Both the position numbers and the translations under genes were made by a program. Shown here piece by piece: positions 52,569 through 63,881 of a stretch of DNA of 64,000 bases. This DNA comes from Larix kaempferi (taxonomy: Eukaryota; Streptophyta; Pinopsida; Pinales; Pinaceae), in contig BSBM01000232.1 of assembly GCA_027924585.1 (NCBI GenBank), positions 24,773,501 through 24,837,500 of the forward strand, given 5' to 3'. A model generated the notes under the pieces. It saw nothing but the letters and a program-made list of their open reading frames with translations, did not search any database and was not told the origin of the DNA. Within the stretch, counting starts at the first letter, position 1. The number at the start of each line of letters is the position of its first letter.

Positions 52569-52937
52569 TAAAAAACTACTTTTTTTCTTCTTCGTATTTG
52601 CAACATATCTCAATGTGGTTTTACTCAAATTTAGAGTGGGAGCACTCGTTGGATGCAAAATTCAATTCTGCATCCAACGAGTACCCACTATCTACTTTTG
52701 ATGGACCACACCCAATGAAAAATGAGAAATACATAAAAATGTGTTACTTGAAAATAACACGTGTTTTTTTAATGTATTTCTCATTTTTCATGGGGTGAGG
52801 TCCATCAAAAGTATGTAGTGTGGGTACTTGTTGAATGCAAAATTCAATTCCACATCCAATGATCACTCCCACTTGAAATTTGATTAAATCCATGGGTAGA
52901 TATGTTAAAAATATGAAGAAAAAAAGTAGTTTTTTTA
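52569..52937. mobile_element. fold-back MITE, 369 bp, inverted repeat over its whole length
   Basis: The left arm TAAAAAACTACTTTTTTTCTTC... is complementary to the right arm ending in GTAGTTTTTTTA. The similarity continues through GTGGGAG, CTTTTGATGGACC and TGAAAAATGAGAAATACAT to a centre near 52755 (AACACGTGTT). Each arm contains its own smaller palindrome (GTTGGATGCAAAATTCAATT and partner). TA flanks both ends, which could be a Tc1/mariner-type target duplication. No coding capacity. Confidence 0.88.
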
Positions 52938-54080
52938 TCTTCCTCCAAAATTCATAAATATTATTTTATTATTTTAACTATTATTTCATTATTTTCCCTA
53001 GGAGGCCCATTTTAGACCTCAAATTTTCTTTAAAGAGTATTTTTGGGGACTTAATGTTGTTCATGAAGATGATCAGTGGGTGCATCTTCCAAGACTTGAA
53101 ATAGATCTAGATCTGCTTCATTGGCTTGAGCAGTTGGATTTTTCTTTTCTTCTTTTTATAAATCTCCTTTATTGTCCACAAACTTATCGTCAATCTTACT
53201 TCTCGTACAATTACAGTCTCTAGCCCTTGTGCTTGATCTTCAATCGTACTTTCCCTCATCGAGGGCTTGACTACTTTTTCAAATGGGGGTGGTGATATTC
53301 TCCCAAAGAGCATGGCATGCTTATCAAGTGAAGCATGAAGAATAGCGATGCAAATTTTACAACCATGGTGCTTTGAATATACTCCATTAATTGTTGCTAA
53401 GAAACCATGTAAACTAAATTAACATAGCCTAAACTGAGTGTAGTGTGGCATTAAATTTATAGTTGCTTGAATCTTGGAAGTAGTACTCCATTGAGGCTAA
53501 GATTTGTTCTTCTTTTCTTCACATAAGCAATGCTTTAAGAGAGTAAATCCATAATGATTTGTAATAATGTGCAAAAAGCCTAGATCCTATCCAACTGTGG
53601 CCCAACTCTTGTTGTATGGTATTTCATGATGTGTTGTTCTTATGATAGTATGCAGTTCTTAGCATGTAGTTATTTTCTAATTCATAAGGATTTGATGATG
53701 TGAAATGACTTTAATAGCATGAGGTAATTGTATACGGTTTTATTTTCCTTAAAAGGGAATATTCCCATATAATGACAATGTTGTTCTAATTTGCTTTCAC
53801 ATGCTAGATGGTATAGTCCTTGATATTTCCTGATGATCTCATAGTTTTATGTTTATGATGATGTTACAACTTTATGATGGCATGCAATTGCTTACTATTC
53901 ATGATGTTATGATGGTTTATGATAGTGTCATGATGGCGGTGTTATGTTTTCATGATGGCATGTGGTAGCATGCAGTTCCTTGATATTCATGATGATGATG
54001 TTATGTTTTCATGATGGCATGTGGTAGCATGATGTTCCTTACTGCTCATGTTCATGATATATGTTTTCTAATGTTATGAT
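52938..54080. other. no gene recognised; a short repeat at 53941-54058
   Basis: A 59-bp tandem duplication (copies from 53941 and 54000, both with TTATGTTTTCATGATGGCAT) lies in a stretch rich in ATGATG words (53800-54060). The 68-codon minus frame at 53313 is weak. Confidence 0.55.
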
Positions 54081-55204
54081 TGTTGAGTTTATAGCTCGAA
54101 AGATCTTCTACATAGGCTTGGTGTCTTAGTTTGTGGGGGACATAAAGTGGTCTCTAAACATTAAATTTATATTTATAAAGCTAAAGTGACTTAAGTTGTG
54201 ATAATGAGCAATTATATCACAACCGTAGATCTTATTGGTCTAAGATTTAATCATGACCATTAGATCTAGAAAGTTAGGGTAGTTTCATTCAATGAAGAGA
54301 TAAAAATGAGATCTAGGGAAACAGACACATTCATTATTCAATTAATGAGGAGAGAGTGTAAGGAGAAGAGAAAAAAGAGAGAAATATTACAGCAAAGAAA
54401 GGACTTGATTCCCAAGGAGAAACATGGTATGAATCCCAAGGAGATAGAATAACATTTAATGCAGCAGGTCAACCACACGTGTGAGGATATTTGACATAGA
54501 TTTTGAGGCAACAATTATACACAAAAGCTGAGGCAGTCCGTACAACATTTGTTGCTGGTACAATGCATCGTTTTTGAGGTAGTCGTACAAAAGTCTGTTC
54601 TACACAGATATCAAGGTAACTGTACAACATTTATTGCAGGAAATCGTACAACAGTTTGGGACATATTCCGAGGGAGGCTGTATAGTGCATTTATTTTTGT
54701 TCATACAACACAAATTTGAGGAGGTAGTCGTACACTTCTGTTGTTAATTTCTAATTTTGGTACGCAAAGCGAGGTACACTTGTTTTAATTTTCTCTTGCG
54801 GTAATTTCCATAAATTTTCTCAGAAACCCTAATAAAAATTTCCCTCTCCACTAGTTTTCCCTTATGGGTTTTTCCAGGGGCATTGCCCAAAATATCTTGT
54901 GTCATTTAAGTGGTTTGATTTCTTGTTTCCTCTATGCAAGTAAATATTCAATGTTTTTTTAGTCATAAATTTCAGTTTTGAATATGCATTCATGAATGGA
55001 CATTAAACCATCATAAACAAATTTATCGAAACTGAAAACCAAGACTTGAACCATTAAAATTTTATATGGTATCAAAGCATTGATATTGAGAGGGGAAACC
55101 AAACAAGTTGACACAAGGGTTTGCAAGAGAGTTGCATATTGTTCATCGAAAAGAGGGTTGGACCTTGTTATTAGTTGAGAAGGTCATATGGCTACAGGTT
55201 TGAG

Positions 55205-56149
55205 GATATACTGGAGGGGGATCAGTAACATATCCACCTTAGTTTATTTGTAACCGTATTAAAATCATTTAAATGATCAGTAACAGATCCACCTTCAGAC
55301 ATCTTCATATTAAATAAACGCTTCATTAGAAATACCTTGTTGGAGGCCGAGGGTTTTTCATACAGCTTACCCAATGCACTCATCAACCCCTCCGCTGTCG
55401 TTTCTTTTGAGATATTGAAAGCCACCGATGAAGCCAGGCTCAGCCGTATTGTTCCCTGATCCTTTCTGTCAAGAACCTCCCATTCTTCGTCCTTCATAGT
55501 CGCTGGCTGCTTTGCTCTTCCTCCCAACGGTAGGAATAGATCCTTATGGTACAGATAGTCCTCCATTTGCATCTTCCATAACTGGAAGTTTTGGCCGTTA
55601 AACTTCTCGACCTTAAACTTTCCTTCTTCTGCCATTGCTCCCACTCTAACCAAAAACCCTAGCTTCCTGCGGGTTTATCTTCCAAATAGACCTTTGGCTC
55701 TGATACCAATTGTTAGAAAAATATGATCACAGAGCAATAACAATAAACATAAATGCAAATATAATCACACATACACATTACAAGAGAGACACAGATATAT
55801 CGTGGTTCACCCAAGATGGGCTACTTCCACACTGAAGTTGCCAGTCCTTATTATTATACCGTCCAGCAAAGTGAAGGGATACAACCTGCAGCACAACCGC
55901 TGCACTTCCTCTTCACTGTCTCACAGTCTCTCTTTTTGATCTCAGAGATCTTTACAATGCATAATACCCTAATACATCAATGTATTAGGGAGATACAATG
56001 AAAAAATACCACGGGTTACCCAAAACCATGGGCTCGAAAACTCCCCCGGACCCCCTGGGGATCGTGCCGGGATCATAACCAAACTTGGGGTACGGAAACG
56101 GCTGAATAATAATATCTCTGAATTTGGAGATCAGGCTCCACAACCAACA
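55205..56149 (-). mobile_element. Copia-4: minus-strand Copia 5' fragment inside Copia-3 gag
   Basis: LTR from 55711 to about 56149 (its R region holds the CGTGGTTCACCC-like block common in Copia LTRs), PBS at 55708-55697 and the first 143 codons of gag (55653-55222). The fragment ends abruptly next to a local duplication (GATCAGTAACA.ATCCACC at 55219-55238 and 55276-55295). No other part of this element is in the window. Confidence 0.8.
55222..55653 (-). pseudogene. Copia-4 gag N-terminus
   Basis: Reads KVEKFNGQNFQLWKMQMEDY, LDRKDQGTIRLSLASSVAFN, GLMSALGKLYEKPSASNKV and GGSVTDHLNDFNTVTNKL, the typical Copia (UBN2-like) gag start. The frame is intact for 143 codons and ends at the truncation point. 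The zinc knuckle is absent. Confidence 0.88.
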
Positions 56150-56960
56150 AGAGTGACAATGAAAACAAAAAGATGATGTTGAGAGAAAAACTAAGAAACA
56201 CCAAGATGACCAAAATTGATACAGTTGCATCATATATTACCAAGTTGGCACAGATTCGTGATCAACTAGGGGCTATTGGAGAGAAGGTGGAGGGGGTAGA
56301 ACTAGTCAGAACTTCCTTGAATGGTTTTTAAAAGCATGGAATACATTTGTTCAATGTATTGTTTCCAAGGACCATCTTCCTGATTGGGAGATACTTTGGG
56401 ATGACTTTATACAAGAGGAGATCAAAGTTAATTTCATACAAAGAGCCCAATAGCAGGGAGATGATGACAAGGAAAATGTGGCTCTTTCAGTAAAGGGAAA
56501 GAACAAGTCCAAGAAAAGTCAAACAAGCGAGACTGTGTCAAAGGGTGAACAAAAAAAGGACATGAGCAAATTTAAGTGATTTGCATATCATAAGATGGGG
56601 CACTATGTAGGTCAATGCCCTAACAAGAAAAAGAAGAATCGGGTTGCAGCTTCAACAAAAGTAGATGAGTTTACTACTAGATTTGATAGAGAGTTCTCTT
56701 TGTTGGTATGTCTTTCTTCGAGTGCAACTTCTACCAATGTTTGGTACATTAATAGTGGTGCATCCATCCATATGATGGGAATGATAGATTTGTTTCTTAG
56801 TGTTTTAGAGACTGATTTAGAATGCTATGTAGATAGTGGGGTCGCCACCATACATGTAATAAAGGGGGTTGGAACAGTTTTATTCCAACTAGAGTAAGGA
56901 GGAACTCTGGAGGTGGCAGGAGTGATGCGTGTCCTAGATTTGAAGATGAACTTTCTCTCA
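56150..56960 (+). pseudogene. Copia-3 gag C-terminus and protease start
   Basis: Reads YITKLAQIRDQLGAIGEKVE, then a Lys/Ser-rich linker, a zinc knuckle (FAYHKMGHYVGQC; its first Cys is a TGA stop and the second a Tyr), and WYINSGASIHMMG where the retropepsin catalytic Asp is Asn. Stops at about 56328, 56453 and 56577. Clearly inactive. Confidence 0.82.
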
Positions 56961-57189
56961 GTCTCAACTCTAGAGGACAAGGTATATGGGGTCATGTTCT
57001 AGAGTGGACTATAATATAAAGATTCAAATCTCATAGAAAATATACATCTTATTTATCTTTTTTCACATAGAAAAAATGATATACTTGCTATTCATTTGAG
57101 AATAAAAGTATACAATACTAAACAGTCCATAGCTGGCATGTCTAAATTCACTGTTCTCCCACCCAACTTTCTAGAAAAATACCTCCAAT

Positions 57190-60094
57190 ACATTGTAACT
57201 AATATTCAATAATTCTTTTTGTCTTATATTGACCACCATCCACTTATTAAAAGCTCTATTAACTACGGCTCACCAGCACTATAGCTGGACAAGCCACAAT
57301 AAAGACATATACAGTCTTCCAGTAATGAAAAAAATCAAAACGTATAGCCATAAAAGACCATATTATTTATCCACCAAACAATATAGCAAGATAAGAAATA
57401 TGACAACCACGGATATATAATTATAGATATCAACATCAAAATCTTTTTCAAACCCCTATTAGAATATAGAAAGTGTTCCTTGAGACACCATTTTTGAATC
57501 CTTCAATTCTTCAAAGTGGATTGATCCTTCTACCAAAATCAATGCTTATTTTGAGAGAGTGTATGCTTAAGTATTGAACTCTCTATAAACATGTTGAAAA
57601 TGGAGATTTATAAATGCTTCCTCTAGTCTTTGAATTTTTGCTTTCCAACCATCCAATAGAACCACCTACAATTGACATTTATGTAATACCCAATCTATAA
57701 TCACTTTGGAATCTCTAGAAACTTGCAAATTAGAAATATGTTTAGTTTGAGCAAAACATAAAATTCCCCATAGTGTTAGACGTTCTCCTATGGTATTGTT
57801 CCCTTTCCATGGCCCATTCGAAGCTTGAAGAAATGTGAATAACTGAATTTTAGTAGCATACCCACTGCACACCTAGCATCATCATCTTGTGAAGTCCCTT
57901 CAAATAATCCAATTGGAATATGGGTGGTAAAACAAGGATATGTTTCTCTTTTCTTTATGATATTCATTGCAAGAACCAGTGGCATTTAATGTGACTCTCA
58001 TAACATTTTTTCTTTCATCTTCAAATAAAATCCCATTCCCGTGTTTCCATATTTCCCAGCTAATGAAACAATGAATCTCTTTCCAGTAATTTGCATCCAT
58101 TATGCAATTATAAAATCTTAATTCAAAGGTTTGAGATGCCCATTGATATGTGATCTTTAGCTCTTTTCTCACCTCCAACTATACAGGTTTTGTAAATTTA
58201 CAATGGACCAATAAGTGATCAATTGTTTTAGCCTCCTTGATGCACAAAATACAAATATTTGGCCCATGTCCTCCTCTCTTAATTAAATTTTCCCAAGTTA
58301 GTATCCTGTTCTCCATAGCAAGTCAAATGAACAATTTAATCTTTAATGGACAATTCCATTTCCAAGGAGAGCTAAACCACCATTTAGTTTCATCTTCAAC
58401 ATAAGAAAACATAGCATCTTCATATGCAAGTTTGGTAGTTACCTGTCCATTTTTTTCATTCAACGACCAAACAGTTATGTCAACTTCATTTGTTAGATGA
58501 ATTCCAACATGTTGAAAGCCAAGAATATACCTATTCCTTTCTTCTTCATAGTTCCCCTGTAGCTCCATTTCTCCCGCATGCCTCCATCTTTGGCATCCAT
58601 AATTTGTCAAATCAATAACACCCACTTGAGATAAGACCCAAATCCCTTTACTTCTTAATATTCTTACCAAATACTGGGATAATTTATAACTATCAGCTCC
58701 ACCAAAAAAAGGGTCCTCCCCTACTTTAATACACTTCCCATTCCCAAGTCTCCAAGCTAACTATTGCCCCAAAATATGAAAATAATTTATTAGACAACTC
58801 CAAATATTTGAAGCCCATAGAATATTCTTTCTTACTATTCTTATCCATTCAATAATAGACATTTGTTTTAAGTATTTCTCTTTAATAACATCACACCATA
58901 AACTAACATTGAATAAACCCCTCCAAATACTTTTTGTAGCTAAATCCTGACAAAAATAGAAAATATTTTTTAGCCCTCACCCACCTTGTTTTTTAAGCTT
59001 GGCTATCATTTTCCAATTTACTAGGTGAACACCTTCATTTTACTTATTCTGGGTCCATAAGAAACTAAAGGAGCACTATCTTATCTTGTCCAAAATGGTT
59101 CTTGGTATTTTTTCTAATGATAACCAATATAACATAATATTTTCTAGAATTGTTTTTACCAATATTAATCTCCCTCCAAGAGAAAACCACTTGTAGCACC
59201 AATTCCCAATCCTTTTCTCCACCATTTTCACAAGCCACATCCAATCCTCTTCAAAATAGTTATTGGGTTTTAGATAATAGCCCAATTATTTAATATTGGT
59301 ATCAAGTGAATCTATATTAAAGGGAAAGAAGCTCCCAATCTGATTTAAAGTATCCTCTTCCATCCCCCACTCCAAAAAACAACATTTAGAATCACTTTCA
59401 ACCATACCTGTAGCTTCACAAAAATTATCCAAGAGCTCCTTTAAAACCTGCCATTCTCTCAGAGTTCCTCTTCTAAATAGTACGACATCATCTACAAACA
59501 AAAGATGAGTTAATCTTATAACAATAGAGATCTTTACACCTTCCAATCTCCCTTCAAGCTTTTCCTTCTCTACCATTCTACTAAATTATTCAACAATTAA
59601 AATGAAAATTAGAGGGGACAACCTTGTCTAATTCCTATGGAACTCTTAAAGAAATTCGTTGGTGCTCTATTAAAAAGAACAACAAATTTGTAGAACAAGT
59701 ACATCCCATAATCCAATTAGTAGCCTCCAAACTAAGGTCAACCTTTAGTACAACCAGTCTTAGAAAATCCCAATTAACTCTATCATAATCCTTTACTAAA
59801 TATAACTTTAAAACCATAGCTTTCAATGTTTTTACTTTTATACTGTGAAGACTCTCTTAGACTACCCCAATAGCATCCATAATCTGCCAATTGTCCAGAA
59901 ATCCAAATTGTTCTTTTGATACGAATTTGGAGAGAAATGGTTTGATTATATTATCTATAATCTTGTATATGACTTTGTAATCCAAATTACATAGTGAAAT
60001 GGGCTTAAAATCATTAAAAGATCTCGAATTTGTGTTTTTAGGGATCAATGCTATAAAAGTAACATTCAATCCCGCACTCACCTTTCCTTGTATC
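57190..60094 (-). mobile_element. LINE-2: non-LTR retrotransposon, 3' part
   Basis: Minus strand from 60094: LNVTFIALIPKNTNSRSFND (RT), KPISLCNLDYKVIYKIIDN, YDRVNWDFLRLV, THLLFVDDVVLFRRG (active site FVDD, about 59505), IGNWCYKWFSLGGRLILVK, linker, then RNase H (57870-57560) and a hydrophobic tail to about 57190. Frames are broken repeatedly. It is interrupted at 60094 by Copia-5 and continues at 63877. Confidence 0.88.
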
Positions 60095-60342
60095 TGTTAG
60101 GATAAGTAATACTCCATCCTTGTCCTACTTAGAATTATTTACCTTTTCCTAGTAGTTGATGATGTTATTTGCCCCCTGGTGGTGTGCATATGTCATCTAG
60201 GACCCATTAGCCACCTATTGTCCTAAAGCAGTGCTCAGTAGAAGTTTATCTCCAAAATTGAGAGTTTTTTTGCATGATTTTGAAGGCTTTTCAGTGTAGT
60301 AGTAGCAACAGTTTCAGTTTGTATTCACTCTAGCAGTTTCAC

Positions 60343-61330
60343 ATAGAGAATTCGAATGTTCCTTTGTCTCCAAGGATCCTGACACCATTTAATTATCTTT
60401 ATTGGAGGGCTAAAATGCAGATGGTATTGCGCAACAAGAGTCTGCACAGGGTCACAATGGGAAAGGAGTTCGAACCTCAGACAACTGTTGAGAAGGCTAA
60501 GTACTTGAACATATTAGATGAAGCATTTGGTTTCATGTGTATTCATATTTCCAGATATTTTTTCTTCCACCTTGAAGGATTGAAGACTCCAAGAGAGGTT
60601 TGGTTGAAGCTTGAGACTCTCTTCGGCAAGCAAGATGAGATGAGAGACCATATTCTAGAGAATGAATTAATTGCACTTCAACCTAGTAGTTTCGAAATCA
60701 TACAATAGTTCTTTTCTAAATTGAAATCCTTGGTTATGCAGTGCAAACAATGTGGCATTGAGAAGAAGGATGAGTAACTGGTGCTATCCATCCTAAGCAA
60801 GCTTGGTCCAAATTTTTCAATATTTGTTTCTAGCTTCCATTCGGTGAGATTGTCAATCCCCAATTGGAAAATGCCTTCCTTATATGCATTAACTGAATCT
60901 CTCATCCAAGAACAAGATGAACTGATTCAAATGGGTGCCTTGAAGGACTCCAAAAATCAATCTCTTATGGCTGGAGAGTCAAAAAGTGTGAATGCTAAAG
61001 GGAAGTATAAAGGGAAAGAAAAGAAGCAATTTGAATCCAAGTAGAAGGAGAAGTCTAATCCATCAGCAGGAGCCTCCAACTCCAAGAAGGATAATAAAAA
61101 GGGGTTTGATAAGACCAAGTGTTCCTATTACAAGAAAGGAAACCATCCAAAGAGATCTTGCATGTAGAAGAAGATAGATCAAATGACCAAACTCCTTGAA
61201 CAACACAACATTGCCCTCCTAGAAGGCGCAAGGAAGAATGATTCTGGAAGTGAGACATATGATAATGAGAGATTCCATGCAGTGAAGGATGGATTCTCAC
61301 TATCACAAGCCTTCCTCATAGATTCTGGAG
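60343..61330 (+). pseudogene. Copia-5 gag
   Basis: Reads PFNYLYWRAKMQMVLRNKSL, EVWLKLETLFGKQDEMRDHI, ENELIALQPSSFEIIQ and, after a stop at 60706, LVLSILSKLGPNFSIFVSSF. The knuckle near 61120-61165 reads CSYYKKGNHPKRSC, with Tyr in place of the second Cys. Stop codons at about 60706, 60776, 61042 and 61165. Confidence 0.85.
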
Positions 61331-61500
61331 CCTCCAACCACATGGTTGGCTCTAGATAATGTTTTTCTTATGTATATCTTATCGATGGTCTCAATATTCA
61401 AATGGGAGATGATTCTCAAATCTCTGTTGAAGGGAAAGGCACAATACAACTGGATCATGGAAAGTTCAGTAATGTTCTGTATGTGCCTTCTTGGTAGCAA
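61310..61500 (+). pseudogene. Copia-5 protease
   Basis: Starts AFLIDSGASNHMVGSR, an intact retropepsin site, followed immediately by a stop (61357). The next blocks appear in shifted frames (SVEGKGTIQLDHG and FSNVLYVPS by reading across). Confidence 0.75.
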
Positions 61501-62955
61501 ACTTGTTGTCTGTTTACCAGATGACACACATTGGTTCACCGAAGAGAGTTGTTTTTGGACATGACACAATTGAGAATACAGAGATCTCATCTGGGAAGCT
61601 AATAGCTAAAGGTGTTGCAAACCATGCCTCAAAGGAATATGAGTTCTCACATTTTTTGCCATATTCACATCAAAGTGCTCTCTTGACTCATGGAAATGAG
61701 ACAAGTAGACTCTGGCATGAAAGATTCAGACACCTAAACTTCAAGTACTTGCAACAGTTGCACAAGGAAGAGATGGTTGAAGGATTGCCTGACATAAAGT
61801 TCTCTCAAGGGATCTGTAAATGTTGCTTGGTAGGGAAGCATCCAGAGAGAAAGTATGATGTTGGGAAGGCAAGGAGAGATTCCTACACACTTGATCTGAT
61901 ACAAAATGATGCGCCAGGACAAATTCCCACAACTTCTATGAATGGATCCATATACCTTCTGACCTTCATAGATGATTACTCTAGGTTCTGTTGGATCTAT
62001 TTTCTTAAGCAATAGTCTGAGGTATTTGATACTTTCAAAGTTTTCAAGGCCTTGGTTGAGAACACTATCGGGAAGAAGATCAAAGAACTCAGATTTGACA
62101 ATGGAGGGGATTACATCAAGAAGGATTTGCAACAGTTTTGTGCTTATAAGGGTATCCAAATGCAGCATTCATTCCCATACACACCACATCAAAATGGTGT
62201 AGCTGAGAGGAAGAATAGGTCATTGAAAGAAATGGAAACCTATATGCTTGAAGCAAGGAATATTCCACCATCTCTCTGGGCAGAAGTAGTGAATTGTGCT
62301 TCATACATTCAGAACTGGGTACCCCACAAGTCAGTGAATGGGGTCACTCCATTCGAAGCACTAAAGGGACACAAGCCAGATGTCTCACACTTGAGGGTTT
62401 TTGGATCCAAGGCATGGGCCAAAATACCATCTAACAAAATAAAATCTCTTCAACCCCAAAGCAGCGAATGTATTATGCTGGGATATGCAGAAGATGAAAA
62501 AGCATACAAGTTGATGGATATTGCAACCAAAATATGTTTCATTGAAAGAAGTGTCAATTTAGATGAATATCCATTGCAATATCTACAACTAGTTGAAGAC
62601 CACGGTATATCTGATCTGCCTACTCCATTTGCACCCGATGAAGATCAGGATGATGTCTCTTCTAATGAGGACCAAGTTGAATCAAATATTGTTGTTGAGA
62701 ATGAAGATCAAGCATATCTAGATCCAGAACCAACACCTACTCCCAATCCATGGCCAAGGCCAAAATGGGTTCACAAACTCCTTGAAGCTGTTAGGAGCAA
62801 AGTTGGGGATCCATATGACCATAGGAGAACCATATCTCAGTATCAAGTTGCAAACCTTGCATTATGTCATACATATCCACTTCTCTCAGATAGGTGTTAC
62901 ATGATGACGGGGTCTAATCCACAATCCTTCACAGAGACTTGCCGAGATGCAAGAT
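61491..62955 (+). pseudogene. Copia-5 integrase
   Basis: Pre-integrase zinc region: SRLWHERFRHLNFKYLQQLH with GICKCCLVGKHPERKY. Catalytic core: YLLTFIDDYSRFCWIYFLKQ, a TAG stop at 62013, then RFDNGGDYIKKDLQQF, YTPHQNGVAERKNRSLKEM (catalytic Glu) and ARNIPPSLWAEVVNCASYI, followed by ALKGHKPDVSHLRVFGSKAW and the acidic hinge DEDQDDVSSNEDQ. From 62052 the frame is open for 329 codons. Confidence 0.93.
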
Positions 62956-63041
62956 GGAAGATTGAGGTTCACATGCACTACATCACGGAACTAGTGTGCA
63001 ACAGAACCAACACACTACATTATTGTCCTACAGAGCAGTAG
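62955..63041 (+). pseudogene. Copia-5 RT/RNase H deletion junction
   Basis: NPQSFTETCRDARW, the first conserved block before RT, is joined directly to KIEVHMHYITELV and YCPTEQ, the last blocks of Copia RNase H. Everything between (normally around 500 residues) is missing without a frame change. The last codon is a stop at 63039-63041, with ENFTKFL readable beyond it, matching the usual C-terminus. Confidence 0.85.
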
Positions 63042-63251
63042 ACTATAGAAAATTTTACCAAGTTTTTGCACATGTGAAAACTGCTTGAGTTCCCTGTTGT
63101 TCATTTTTTAGGGGGGTATTTTTGCCATGATGTTTTCCCCATTTCCTTAGTTTCATGAACAATTATTTTTTTACCATTTATTTGATTGTATGGGTGACCT
63201 TTGGTCTTAGTTACCAGGGCCTAGGATGTCCATGTTTGGATTAAGGGGGGG
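63042..63251 (+). other. Copia-5 3' untranslated segment and polypurine tract
   Basis: Short spacer after the RNase H end, with a first G-rich stretch at 63110-63117 and the polypurine tract AAGGGGGGG just before TGTTAGG at 63252. Confidence 0.8.
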
Positions 63252-63876
63252 TGTTAGGATAGTTAATACTCTATCCTTGTCCTACTTAGCATTATTTACC
63301 TTTTCCTAGTATTTGATGATGTTATTTACCCCCTAATGGTGTGCAGATGTCATCTAGGACCCATTAGCCACCTAATGCGCCCTGCATGCATGATTTTAGG
63401 CCCACTAGAGTTAGTTCCCTACATATTAGGAGCTAAATTTGTGTTCTAGTTCAGTCCACCCGAGTTCCTGAACTGTAGTGGGGGTTTGAGGTCCAATCAC
63501 CACTGATTGTGATCTAATGTGCCCTTTTATGATTGATTTGCATGAAAAACTCACAATTGCGCCCTCCTTGGTCAGTTAACTGACAATATCTTCAATTAAT
63601 TGAGTTTTGGTTGAGTTGAGTTGAGTTTTGGAATTCCAGAGCACTCCAGTGGTGATAATTCCTATGCTAGACTGACATGGATTCGAATTATCTCCATTGT
63701 AACATATATGTTGACTATACTAATTAATGGATCATAACACACATTTCTATTTCTATATGGGTTCCAATGCATGATTAATTTCACTGCAATTTTCACTGTA
63801 ATTCATCTTTTATGCTTATTCTTTTCACTGTGAGGTATTCTCATCTCTATGATCTATCGTGTTCTATAATTTCACA
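63252..63876 (+). repeat. Copia-5 3' LTR, 625 bp
   Basis: Starts TGTTAGGATAG and ends TTTCACA next to TSD GTATC. Its first 125 bases match 60095-60220 of the truncated 5' LTR with few differences; the remaining 500 bases have no partner there. Confidence 0.88.
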
Positions 63877-63881
63877 GTATC

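Larger units (their letters stand above)
54081..57030 (+). mobile_element. Copia-3: plus-strand Copia remnant
   Basis: A candidate LTR start TGTTGAG at 54081, a PBS-like TGGTATCAAAGC at 55067-55078 (one mismatch to initiator tRNA), a gag start MATGLR at 55188 cut after a few codons by Copia-4, and the gag core and zinc knuckle resuming at 56150. The LTR limits are uncertain and no 3' LTR is seen. Pol is lost after the protease. Confidence 0.65.
60095..63876 (+). mobile_element. Copia-5: RT-deleted Copia element in LINE-2
   Basis: TSD GTATC at 60090-60094 and 63877-63881; with one copy removed the LINE frame runs on as VEESRIQGKVSAGLNV. The 5' LTR keeps only about its first 125 bases (60095 to about 60220), the PBS is gone, and gag starts near 60343 with ATG changed to ATA. 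gag, protease and integrase follow on the + strand, then the frame jumps from the start of RT to the end of RNase H near 62955. Polypurine tract at 63244-63251 and full 3' LTR 63252-63876. Confidence 0.92.
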
